Shown in pieces: positions 12,001 through 24,500 of a stretch of 64,000 nt of DNA; the stretch's first letter is position 1, and every line of letters begins with the position of its first letter. The stretch lies in the NCBI GenBank assembly GCA_031763025.1, contig JASSKH010000005.1:16148128-16212127 (forward strand), written 5' to 3'. The translations under genes were made by a program, and so were the position numbers. Under the pieces are notes generated by a model. That model did not search any database and was not told the DNA's origin. It saw only the letters and a list, made by a program, of their open reading frames with translations. Origin of the DNA: Macrocystis pyrifera (taxonomy: Eukaryota; Sar; Phaeophyceae; Laminariales; Laminariaceae).

Positions 12001-15000
12001 CGTTGCAGGCTTCCGACGAACGCGTCGCCCTCCCCCCGTCAACGAGAGTGGAAACGCACGCACAGCGCACACGGGACGGCATCAAACTGCGGGACACATG
12101 CGACGGAGTGCGGGTGTCAGTAAAGGTCACAGTCAGTGCGAGCGGATGCACGGGCAAGCGGGTTCGCAAGAAACAAATACACAAGCAAAACAAACGACCA
12201 AACAAACAATAAAAGCGAATAGAACAAACAAGAACAAACAGAGGAGCAAAGAAACAAACGGACGAACGACATAAAATTGAACGACAAACAAATAAAAGCC
12301 CCGTGGCTAAGGCACAGACCTAGAGGGGCCTGGTTGCCGTCTCCCTTCAGCATGGGAGGCAGCAACAACGGTCCCAATAGGCGCAGACCCCAACCACTCT
12401 GGACATCCAAAGAAACAAACGGACGAACGACACAAAACTAAACGACAAACAGGTAAAAGCCCCGTGGCTAAGGCACAGACCTAGAGGGGCCTGGTTGCCG
12501 TCTCCCTTCAGCATGGGAGGCAGCAACAACGGTCCCAATAGGCGCAGACCCCAACCACTCTGGACATCCAAAGAAACAAACGGATGAACGACACAAAACT
12601 AAACGACAAACAGGTAAAAGCCCCGTGGCTAAGGCACAGACCTAGAGGGGCCTGGTTGCCGTCTCCCTTCAGCATGGGAGGCAGCAACAACGGTCCCAAT
12701 AGGCGCAGACCCCAACCACTCTGGACATCCACTCTCTATCCGAGGAATGGACAAATAGTTAAACAGACACACAAACGACAAAAAAACAAACACAGAGCAT
12801 AAAACAAGAGATGCCGCGTTCGCAGCGACGCAGAGTCACGCGTCGCGCCATCGCGACAGCAGCGGAGATGAAGACAGGCATGGCAAGCGAATGTCAAGAT
12901 AAGACAAAGAACGCGAACAGTGGAACACGGGAACGTCGGCAAATTAACAGCTGGTAAGCACATTAATATACGCGGTAATACGAGAGTGCTCATCTTTAGC
13001 TGCCCGCACAGCATGCTGGAAGCGGCGGGGTATATTAGCCGAACGTTTCAGTATTCCAGAGACCTTGTTGCTATCTCTCTGCCTAATGGAGACAGCAACA
13101 ACGGTCCTCCCAAGCTGAGACAAACCATACAATATGCGTGCACCCACAAGATGAATCAGGAAAATTATTAATGCATGCGGCCGCCACTCCCGCTCGCCCG
13201 TCATTGCAGAAACATGTTGCGATGACGGAACATAAAAACGATGAAAATGTCAGTACCGATGAAAGCGGGCAAAATAGTGCAACCAGCAGCAGAGCCGCAT
13301 AACGGACGTGGGCTCGCACGTGTCCCAGAGGGGTATAGCGTGCTTCTGACGCTAGGGAGAAGGTCTCCCAGGTATGTAGATGGTAAACTGATTGCTTTGA
13401 GCCTCCGGTCGAGAGCGATGACCGAGGCAACACGTAGGACCGCCGAAGAGGAGCGAGAAAGAGTGGCAATCCACAAATGGGGGAGGGGCCGTAAATGACG
13501 CGTCCCCTGCTGATACAAAAACGCAAGTCGTCGTAACTCCTGAAACGGTCTAAAACCATAACAGACAGCGCCGTGCATCCGCTGCAGGTAGTAGTGTTAG
13601 AGGGAATGGGGGGAGGGGTAACAGCAGGAGGGGTAGAGGGAACACCGTACAAGTGTATAGGGGCAGGGGGGGGGGAACAGGAGGAGTAGAAGGGAAACCG
13701 CGGTAGAAGAGAGTAGCAGAGAGACCGCAGATAGGGTAGCAAGGTACCAGGCCGACTAATAGGTTGGACGTTTCTTTGCTACTCGTACCGCCAACTGCTG
13801 CGGCCGTTCGGTATGCATTTTGATTTTTTCCCTTCTTATCCTTATGAAAGAAGTACTACATAGTGGGTGGGTGACGAGCGTATTTTGGCCCACTCACTAT
13901 TGCTCTTTTTACTTAGTTAAGTGTTCACCGGGATGCATAGTCCCCTTTTTCCTTCTCGTATCTTTCCCCTTGCACGTCCCTTTTGGCTCATGCTTGGGGT
14001 AAGTATGTATGTGTCTGAGCTTTGGCTTCCCATTTTATTTATTTATTTGGGATTCTTCTCCTTTTCTTTTTCTTTTTCGTGTTCTTTTTCGGTTTGGTTT
14101 TTTCGTTGCTTCTCTTTCTTTATGGTGTATTTTGGTTGCTGGCGTATGTATGTATGTTGTGTCGGCCGCACCTAGTGCGAAGGCATGGTATTACGTAGGC
14201 TATTAATGCATTACGGTGTGTTATCTCTGTGTCGTAGTCTGTGACCACAGAGCTCGTATCTTTCTAGGGTGAAGAATCAACACGGACACTGGGCTTGCTG
14301 GATGTCGACGAGTAGAAGAACGGTTTAATGTGAAGAACACACACACACATACATACAGCGTTCAGGACTCGGATTCGTACTCGTGCAGTGCAGAAGGCAA
14401 CACCTGGTATGCGAATTTCTCACTCATGCATGCGCGAGAACTGAGAAAAATCATAGGCAACAGATCGTCATCATCGTGGTTCTTGATTCTGATTCAGATG
14501 AACCTGATGCGGAGGAAACAAGGAATTGCGGAATTATTCGCATACCAGGTACATAAAATATAACCAAAAAACTTATTATCATCTTCTTGGCATGGGCTGC
14601 CACAAAGCTGGTGCTGCTGCACCGCTTCAGTGTTGATGCACAAACCACCGTTGTTCTTGCTTAGTATCAACAACGTAAAAAATTCTAAGCTGCTATCGGC
14701 TGTTGTGCTCATACGTGTTGAGCGGCGGGATCACTGTTGTTGTTGCTGCTGCTGCTGTTGTATGACCAAAACGATGAAGCAGAAGACGGGAAGCTTTGTT
14801 TTTTGCGCGAGCGACGGGGGCCTGGCGGCCCGACGCGGGGTCTTTTCGTTCGGAAGAATAATTCGGTTTTTTCTGACCAATGAACGGCGTCATCCTCGGT
14901 GGAATCGACCAATCGTTTCTTTCTAATCAATGTTGTTCTGTCCGACAGCAGTCCGCAGCAGTCTGTGGCGGCTCAGTGACAAGGGATTGCAGTGCTGAAT

Positions 15001-18000
15001 TGCTGACTGACGCCTGTGAGCAACGCTGAGCTTTAGGGGCTCGAACCGATTCGACCCATGCAAGGGGACAGTGCCTGCGCAGCAACTTCAGTAGCTTGCG
15101 CTCCGTAGTACAAGGTAAACACACGGAGTTGAGCGGCTGGCGCGCCTCAGAGCGTGTCGGCTGCCTGCCTTTCGAGAGCCTGCTCTCTTGTTGTTTTTGG
15201 CTGTTTTTTTTTGCTGTTTTCGCTTCCACTGCTCCTACCTGTTGGTGTTGTTACTGTTCAGGCCCTTGTGCCTAATCCTGACCTCCATCTCAACTCGTCT
15301 GCCGTGTTCGCCATGAGGTGGCCGCTCCTCAGCATACCCTTCTCCGCTGTTCCCTCGGCCCTTCCTTCCTGTCTGGTGCTCGCTTGTGCAGGACACTCTT
15401 GTTCTAGAAAAGTCGAAAGCTGAAGCTGTAAACGTGATGACGGGACCCAACTGGCCGCGGCGGCGTTACGATGTGATCGTCAAGAAGGGAACAGCGCCCT
15501 TGGGTCTGAAGCTTCACCAAACCAAGACACGAAGAGGTGAGAGGAGTCTTCGAATGGCTTGCTTGCCTGCTGCAGACCTCTCTTCGCCTGTGTTGTTTGG
15601 GCCTCCGAGCGGAGCCTCCCCTGCGTGCTTCCTTCAAATATCTCTGGGCTCGAGCTTTTGAGGGTTACTATCCCGATCTACCACACCGCCTCTAGACATT
15701 GTGTTGCCTGGGAAAATCCCAGAAATAAGTATCAGGCACCAGAGAGCGGCAGCACCGGCAGCAGCAACAGGGCTCGCTTACGATGCCTTTCAAAGCCAAA
15801 AGTTTGGACTGCAGCAGCCTGTAAGAGCTTCCCCAAACAAGCACCGGTGGGTCATGATTTAGTCGTGCGCGGGTCGCATTGTTCAGATAGCGGACAGCAA
15901 TCACACACATACCGAGCCACGCTCTGCGTGATTGCGCCACGATCCCCACGCGTACGGTACATGTACGTGCATTGCTGTTGTTACAGAGCGCGGAGTTCTA
16001 TACTGCTTGTTGCTGTGAGGAAAAATCATCGCTTTACGCCACCGGCCTCAAGCAAAGGCTTGGAGGGCGACAGCAGACGTATTATTTCAATGGTGTAAAC
16101 TGATACGCGTCAAATCCAGTCTGTGAGCGGGCGTGTCTTGAAACTTTGAGTCTTGCAGTCTTGACCGCAGTCCAACTTTGACGAGTCGTTCGACATGTTG
16201 CTCCTTCTCTCGATTTTGCTCCTACTGCGCTAGGATGGTATCTCATGCTTTCATAGTCTGAAAGTGTGTCTGCAAGCAGTGATCTGCAGCAGCGACGCTT
16301 CTGTCAGACATGTGTGTTGTGTGTGGCTCGCGCCAGGACGCTGTGTGTCTGACATGCCTCCTCACGCACCTACGCGTCTAGAGTATCCGCTACCAAACCA
16401 GCAACAGAATGGGAAATCCACTCATTACACTCCAGCAGGAGTATTCGGCAATATTACTAGTATAATACATACATGTCAGTGGTTCCCTTTTGTTTTTCGC
16501 CACCCCAAGCTCAGGCCAGGGGCTTATGCCGGCGTCCCTGGCAGCGTGCCCGCTGAGATAGTTTTCGTGGGTTGGAGTCTCACCGAGTGAATGCTCGTAG
16601 AGACAATTTCTTGCATTCAAATTGAGTAGCGGAAAGTGCGCGAGCATGAGTTTGCAACGTCCGATGATGGATAGTCGACGACCAGGGGGGATGTAGAGCT
16701 TGTATGCGCGATAAAAATGAAGACACGTACCCGGGGGGGGGGGACGACATCTGTGATAATTGGGCTTGTCCAGAGGAGAGGATCGCTGAGGGTAGAAGCC
16801 TCGTACGAGGTAAGCTTGTGCCTGGTATGTAAAAGTGATGAAAAAAAAAACTGCATGCGTACCGGTATACCTGGTGTAGGTTGGTCATGCCGCACTGGTA
16901 ATGCCCGCTTGAAGCCTTGCTGCTGCTGCTGCTGCTTGCTGCTGCTGCTCCACCGGTTCGGTGTCATGGTTGACGGCTTGACAGGGCTGCTCCCACCCCT
17001 GCGTTTTGACACACTACTTGTAATACCTGGTAATGCTGTTTTGTACCAGTTGTTAATAATGCCAAGTCTGTCCACACTTGTATATATTGTGCGGGACCAT
17101 ACAGTAGTAGTAAATGGGACCAAATATTGTCAGAAAAAAATAGGGAAATATGTAGGTCTTTGTGTGTACCGTAGGTGCTATTTACTATGGTCCTTTGTAA
17201 TAGAGTAATCCTGCAGGGAAAAACGAAGGACCTTGTCATCACAGCGGTTTCAAGTATTAAATAGTACACGCGCTGGTAGACATGAGCACCGCGTACATTT
17301 ACCTTGTATATATATGCCTGCACAGGAAAGCTTGATTTTGTGGGTGCAGGGGTAACTTGGTCTAAGCACTACAGGAACACAACTGCTGTACGCGTACTTG
17401 TAGTCCATCTCTAAATACATTTCGCTTCTGGTACATACCGTGGTACTGAACTGTGCGGTATGGGTATGTTCAGGTCTAAAACCTTCAGTCTTCTCGATGC
17501 ATTACGTAAGCCAGCATACCTGCTGCTGTGGCACAGCAGTATCAGTCTCTTTCGACTTCCGACCTCTGCCTACATACTGCTTGCTGTCTACGCCAGTGCG
17601 CCAAGTTCGGGCGTCGGAATGCATGGAGAATGGAGATGCACGATCAGATTGTTGCTATCATCTCTGCTATCAGTACTAAAGGTATTAATAGTACCTTGTA
17701 CATAATCGCGTGCAAACTTGCAAGCTGCATACAACAGTAGTTGCAATCGCTAATACCCCCTTCCGGCTGTCAGTCAGTCCGTCGAATGTCGAATGTCGCA
17801 TGTCGAAGGTCTTGCAGTATTAATGTTAATAGTATGTCCGCCTGTCGGCGAGTCGTTGATTCTTGTTTTTTTCGTCTGCTTCCTCGCGTTTTCCATTGTA
17901 CCAGTACCAAACATGCGGAGGCGGGGCGGGGAGAAAATAACGGACGTGTACGTAAAAATCCAATGCAGGCCTGTGAATGGACAGCACTGCTGACATGTAC

Positions 18001-18452
18001 CCTAAGATCGTAACGTGTACCTGAGAACTTATTAGACATCCCCCCCCCCCCCCCGCCCCCGGCCGGCCGCATGCACGTGTTCCATTTGGAACAAAAAAAG
18101 ATACATACTGAAACCAAGTAAAAAACAAAAAAAACCCACGTCACATGCGGTGTTTTTGGCCTGGAGAAATCACATACATTTTTTGTTTTGCGCATACATA
18201 GACCAGACAGCAGTGAACATTCTGAATAATGTATGATATGTCAAAATCAAAAATACTTCTTACATGTGAATGCTTTGATTGATTTGGTAGTCACACTCAC
18301 TCTATGCGTAGTGTCCATTCCGGTTGCATACGTACAGAAGAGCAGTAATATCGGGTTTAATGTATGGTAACTGCTCGCTGCCCATACCATTTCAGCATGC
18401 AACACCAATATTTAAAGGGGAAGACCTCGTGCGCCATAACATGAGTTATGTA

Positions 18453-18518
<66 letters not shown>

Positions 18519-21500
18519 ACGTTGCCAGCTTCGAAGCGAGCTCGTTTTACAATCTGTGAGCTCGGATCCTTACATTGGTAGGCTGTTCGGGTATTTTGCT
18601 TGCTGTTGGGATGAAGGTACGGGCGAAGACCCAACATAACCCTAACCCTGACTCCAAACCGCAGCCAGAACGGGCCAAAACTGGCCATAAACGCGGCTGC
18701 GCCGCGTTTGCATCGAACCAGGAGAGTTCTCAGTTGCGGACGACGATTCCGAAGTGCAGACCGCGCTACGCGATTTTTAAGTCAAAGACACGCCTAAAGA
18801 TCCGAGCTCACAGATTGCAAAACCTACTACTGCTGTTCGAAGCCTCGACCATCCTCGAGGAACCGCTTGGACAGGACGGCACGAACCAAGTTCCTTTGGT
18901 GGACTATATATATATGTATTAAAAGGGAGCCCACCTCGACACGGGGTGTGGCAGACGAATTGCGGTCTTTGTTCATCATGGTGTGTACGAGCGTATCACA
19001 CATGTGTGTCGATGTGGGGGGTCGTATGTACGTTGTCTTCGTTTAGGGCGTATCGAAGACAGTGTACATGTTATATGCCCTCTGATTAGCTCAAAAATTG
19101 GCAAAAACAGGTGAAAACTAGATACAGCAGTAGTGCATAAATCCAGGTGTACCTGGCCATTTCAAGCCAAACGAAGTGAAGCTGGCCAATCGCCGGGCTC
19201 CTGGCGTGTGATTTGTGCTTGGTTTTAGTGTGTACCTGGTACCTGTTTTTGATCCGAAGAGGACCAAGTGTACATTTTTTCGGCTAAAACCAATGTATAT
19301 ACCCGACATGCTACAAGTGTGCTGATGTTGTGTGATACATGGGCAAGCGATTTTTTGTCCGAGACTACAACGGCGACGGCTCCATCGAAGGAACGAAAGG
19401 GCGCGATCGTAGTTTTTTTTACTGCTAGTAGTAGCGGCAAGAACAGCAGTACTCTGAGCGCCTGCTCGCGGCGTACACACCGCGGTGGCGAACAGTGTCC
19501 GCCGCCGCCGCTGGCGCCGTGGCCGACGTATCCCGTGTGGAGATGTTTTTTTTCCCACCCGAGCTGTGCTGCTGCTGCTGCTGCTGGCGTGCTTCTCGCC
19601 CTTGTAGTCGCCGCTCTGCTCTGTATGCATGCAGCAGCTGTGTCATTGTAGGGGTTGACTCGAAGTTGGCGTTGTGGCCAGGCGTCCCACCTCTGCTCCT
19701 CGTCCTTCCGGTGTAGCTTGTGGCCTCCATACTCTTCGTTTGATTGATACCGTGTTTCGTGTATGGGGGATACTATTGAAGCGAGTTTCGACGTGAAGTA
19801 TTTTCAACCTGTGGGTAAAAACAAATCTAGTTGAAATCCTTTACGGTTTAAGAAGGCCTTTCGGCCTGGAAGGCTTCTCGTCTTGAACGGTTCTTCGACT
19901 GGTGAATGGTTTTGGATCGGGAATCATTCTTGCTTGAAGACTGGCCAACTTTTGCCGCTGCTGCTGCTGCTGCGAGTGCGTTGAAAGTGAAACCGATCAG
20001 GAGGAAACACTTCACCAGATTTCGCGCTTTTGCGAGGCAGTCCTCTCATTTCTTCTCAGAGGGCCGCCTTGCTCTGGCTCCGCTCTGCTTCAAGATTTTC
20101 GCTGAGCGTGTTGCGCACGGGTTCACACACAACAACAGTAGTACAGTAGTAAAACAGTAGTAGTCGGTGGTCGTTCATTCATATTTTGTTATACTGGTAT
20201 ATACTATTAATACATGATGAGTCATGGTGTCCTCGTTAAGGTCTTGCCGTCCCTCGTTTTTTTCTTACTTTCGTATCTTCCTGTTTTCTTGTTCCCTTTT
20301 CAAGTGTTGTTTTTTCGTGATGTTTTGTTGTTGAAGTGCATTTTCAAATTCTCGTATTTTTTTCCCGATCCCGTGACAGCTGACAGCAGTGCTACACAAT
20401 CGCTCGTCACACTTCGAACACAGGGCAGGCCGCCTTGCTTCTCTGTACAAGGGTTCCCAGGGTGTTCGTCCCATTTCGGGTGTGGTCGGCCGCCCGCCCG
20501 CCCGCCCGCCCGCCCAAGTGGTGCCGCCGCACTTACCCCTGTTGGACACCTCCTATGCTTCGTGCTCTGTCTCGATCTCACCTGAATGCTTCCTCCTCAA
20601 CTCCCTTGCTCCATCTCTACCGAGATCGAACCCGCCGTTTAGTCGCTCGTCGGCATCTTTTTTCCCCTCTCGGAGCAACCTTGACCACTTGACAGCTGCT
20701 CCCTCTCGTCGCGGCGCGGTCAAAGTGCTTGAACATTTAGCTGGGTCATTCCTGCAGTAGTGCATAGGGAGAAGCCGTTCCTTCGGTAGAAGAGTTGGCC
20801 ATCCTCTCCATTTTGCTCACGTGTTGCTATTGTTTCTTCTACGACAGCTTCGTTGTTGATTCTCGCGGTATACGTACGAGTAGCGTTCTCGTGTTTTTTT
20901 GCGGCACGGGGCTTGTACGTACGATATTTTTTTTGGCAGCGAGTAAAGTGACGTACGATACTGCTGTGTGGTGTGGGCTATGACAGCTTTTCCTTCTAAA
21001 GACGCCTACGCTTCGCGCCAGACGGGCTGATCGTTGTTTCCCCTATGTTTTTGTCCGGCAGTCCGGCAGGCTCCCTGCTTTATTTCTCCTCAGAACACTG
21101 CTATAATCACAGCAGTGTTTCTTGTGCCCCTTCTTGTTGCAATGGTAAGCTCCATCATCATCATCATCATCGCGATCATTGTCGTTGTCATCTCCATACG
21201 TAGTCGTGGCCGTCATCAATACCATCACCACCACCGTAATCTTCCGCACCTCCCTCGTAGGCTTCACGTAGTAGCAACAACAAATTCACAATTCAACGGC
21301 TACTTTAACTGCGCAAGCAAGCCCCCCCCACACCGACCCGGCCACCTGACTAGCTGCGAACTCCTACCCTGTGCGTACACACACTTTGTGCTCTCCCTTC
21401 AAGTCGCTACCAACTCCGGTTTTCCTTGCCACTCATATTTCTCCCCCGTTTTATTACTCAAAAATACACCAACACACCGAAAAACAGTCAAGTACTCGAA

Positions 21501-24500
21501 AACACGAAAAAAAAAAACCTCTTGTGCCGAGCAGGGGTCTACGTCAATGGCTTTGCCGATGGGTCGACACCTCCCCCGGGTCCCCAGGCTCACATGCGCG
21601 TCGGGGACGTCCTGGTGTCGTTGGACGGGAAGGATGTTCTGGGGGCAACCCCCCCGGTGGCATTGGCTGCCATCGAGGCTGCGAGACGCAGGGTGAGCGG
21701 GGAGGGTGGGCGGGCGCTGTGTTCTGTCTGAAGTGGGGGGGGGGACGGGGGGCGGGGGGGGTGTACTCGATAGGAGAGATGTGCTCGATCTCATGCATAA
21801 CCGTAGTCGTATGACAATAGACCCTCGCATCCCTACAATGCCGGGACGGAGCATGTCGGGTTTTCACCGACCAGGCAGACATTGCTTGCACCAAGCGCGA
21901 AGCGCCGTGAGGTGTCCGGCGAGTCGCATGAAGGGTGAGCTGCATCCTACTAAGAACCGCTTGTGAGGCGGACGGGGGGGCGTACTCATTTGTTGCTTGC
22001 CTTAGTCATTTGACCATTGGCCACGCATCCCTTTTGAGACGGAGCACCGTTCCTACTCCAAATAGAGACACCTCCAACACTTGCATTACGTAGTTTTTTT
22101 TTTGCTAATCTTATCCCCTTCCTGTCTGGCCGGCTGTGGCCACCATCTATGTCCTAGGATAGCGATCGTTTTCTCGCTGCTATTCGGTGTATCAAACTCC
22201 TCCATGTCACATTCGTCTATTTCCCTCATCTCTTCTAACACATCCCGTTCCTCCTTGTATATTTCACATTCTCCTGCTGTGTGAGTTCTACTCTCAATTG
22301 CTTTGCCACACGGGCACATCTGCGCATCTGCTTCCTCCTCCTCCCGGCTACTGGTGTACCTCTTTCTTATTTCTGGCAAGTCCAGATCACCTACGCGAAA
22401 GCGCAGTTTCAGCGTTTTCGCGAAGTCCATTGGGCCATGCAAATACGTTTTCTTTCCTATTCCTTCCCTCAATCCCCCGTATATCTCTAAGCGTTTTTCC
22501 GATTCCACCTTGTTTCTTAGCGCTAGCCATTCCCTTCTTTCTATCATTTCTTCTTCTGCCTTGTATCTCCCAAACTTCCCGGCGGACATCATCTCTTCTT
22601 GGTTTCCCCCTATATCCTTCCATACTTCTCAACTTGGGGGGGGGGGGGGGGGGTACTCGATATCATGCATGGTCGTAGTCGTATGACAATACACCCTCGC
22701 ATCCCTACAATGCCGGGACGGAGCGCGTCGGATTTTCGCCGACCAGGTAGATATTGCTTGCCGGGGGGGTGTTCGTGTTATGCATGGCCGTAGTCGTATG
22801 GCCATCGACCCTCGCATCCCAACACTGCCTGGACGGAGCACGCCAGGGAGTGGTATTTGAGGTTCGTTCACTTTGGTGAAAGGCGGGCAGTGGGTAGGTC
22901 GGTTGGCTGGTTGAACGCCCTACTCGCAGATGAAGCGGGTGTGGGATAGTACTTGGCTTTTCTCGTTTCGTGTCAGCGCAGTCCGCGTCCGCGATATGGT
23001 TCCAAAAGAGCTACGTACGTACCCGTACGTACCTGGCCTGTTTTGTTTCACAGGTATGAATTAACCTCTTGAGAGCTGCAGCCACATTTTTTTGGAGCCA
23101 AACTGCTTGGAATTTGAGTGGAATATGGGTTTTGCAGTATCTCAAGGGTTTTGCTTATCTTGACACCCAGAGCGGTCCAGCACTGTTAAAAATTGGCCAG
23201 TATAATTCCAAGCAGTCTCTGCCGAAAACGTGGGCGGAAGTCGCGAGGGGTACAGTGGCATTGTTGCGCTCAACTTCGATCGGATCCAACGGGGTATGCC
23301 TAGAAAAGGGGAAAACGGCAGGTTGGGTGGAGGCGGCGGGCGTTGAAAAGCGGGGATAGGGGATAGATATACCCCCCCTGTGGCGATCCACTTGGAGCCA
23401 TCGGTTCGCTCTCTCTTGAGTGGTCCTGATAATAAGTATATTATTGATAGTACCTCTGTCCGCTCCCCAATCCCCCCCCCTCCCCGTCTACGTATGTAAA
23501 CCCGACGTGCGCCGTCCCGGCATTGTAGGGATGCGAGGGTCTATGGTAATACGACTACGGCCATTCATGACATGAGTGCACCCCCCCCCCCCGCGCGCGC
23601 CTCGACCCCGCCGCCCGGTCTTTTTTGGCGACAGGATCGCCTTCGGGATTTTATCTCATCGAAGCAGGATGACCCGAGGAAGGGAAACGTCGTGATGGTC
23701 TTCGAGCGCCTATTGCCGCGGCTCTCGTTCCGAGACGTTGCCCTGGTGAGCGATGGGAGGCGTTCGGCGAGGGCGCGGGGGGGGGGGGGGGGGAGGGGGC
23801 GGCTGTCTTGGTACTTTGCTCGGCTGAGCGGTCTCACATTCTTTTGAGGGGAGGGTGGAAGCTCCCTCAGGGGGGGCAAGAATGGAAACTGTTTCGGGGG
23901 GAACATATCATGGTGATCGGAAGCAAATATGCGGTGCAAACGTGGGGGGTTACCTTGGGTCTGGGACCGAAATAGGTTCTGATTACTGCTGTACCCCCCC
24001 CGTGTCAATTGTGCTGGGTGTCGAACGAGAGTGAAAATGCTGTACGGTATCGACAGACGCACCAATAGTAGCATCGCTATTTACACACCTCGGCCAGGTC
24101 ATGTACGCACAGATAGATCATGTACAGATCATGTACAGATCGTTCGCATTTAATGATCTAGATCTTTGGAGGGAGGGAGGCTCCTTATCTGTGTGATCGA
24201 CTGTAGTAGCTCGTTTTGCCGTGCGGGGGGCGTTAACCTGCACGGTCTAGGATGTGTTTCCTGGGTTTGATCTGTGTCACGTATACGGATCCTGCACGAC
24301 ATGGCATAGCGGCAGGATATGACCCAGATGGTCTTCTCTGTAGATCGCGATCTGTCAGGCATGCGAGTCGTTACGGTTTCGATCATGAATACAACAGTGT
24401 ACCGGGTATATCGCAGAGTAGCAAACAACACAACCTTGATTAGTTCGTACGTATAGAATTATTGTTGAGAACAAAAAGAAATAAAAAATGGATCGCTCTG

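Larger units (their letters stand above)
10205..13563 (-). mobile_element. Non-autonomous LTR retrotransposon (LARD/TRIM-like)
   Basis: Two identical 259-bp direct repeats (10205-10463 and 13305-13563, offset exactly 3100) enclose 2.84 kb. Read on the minus strand the repeat begins TGTTATGG, and the downstream copy is immediately preceded by AGGGGGGA, a polypurine tract; this gives minus orientation. No protease, RT or integrase is present. The interior holds a 161-bp triplicate and a remnant (about 11829-11720, minus) reading [20 protein letters not shown], which resembles the C-terminal W-x-I/V-x-Y...NWEELT patches of Ty3/gypsy polyproteins. The two LTRs look identical, so insertion appears young. 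No matching target-site duplication is visible. Confidence 0.7.

Noticed and set aside
12251..12733. CRISPR-like regular spacing of repeats
   Set aside because: Three whole 161-bp tandem units without spacers, inside a eukaryotic LTR element.
18630..18655. Telomere-like CATAACCCTAACCCTG
   Set aside because: Only two units, inside a dispersed TIR element; not a telomere or an array.
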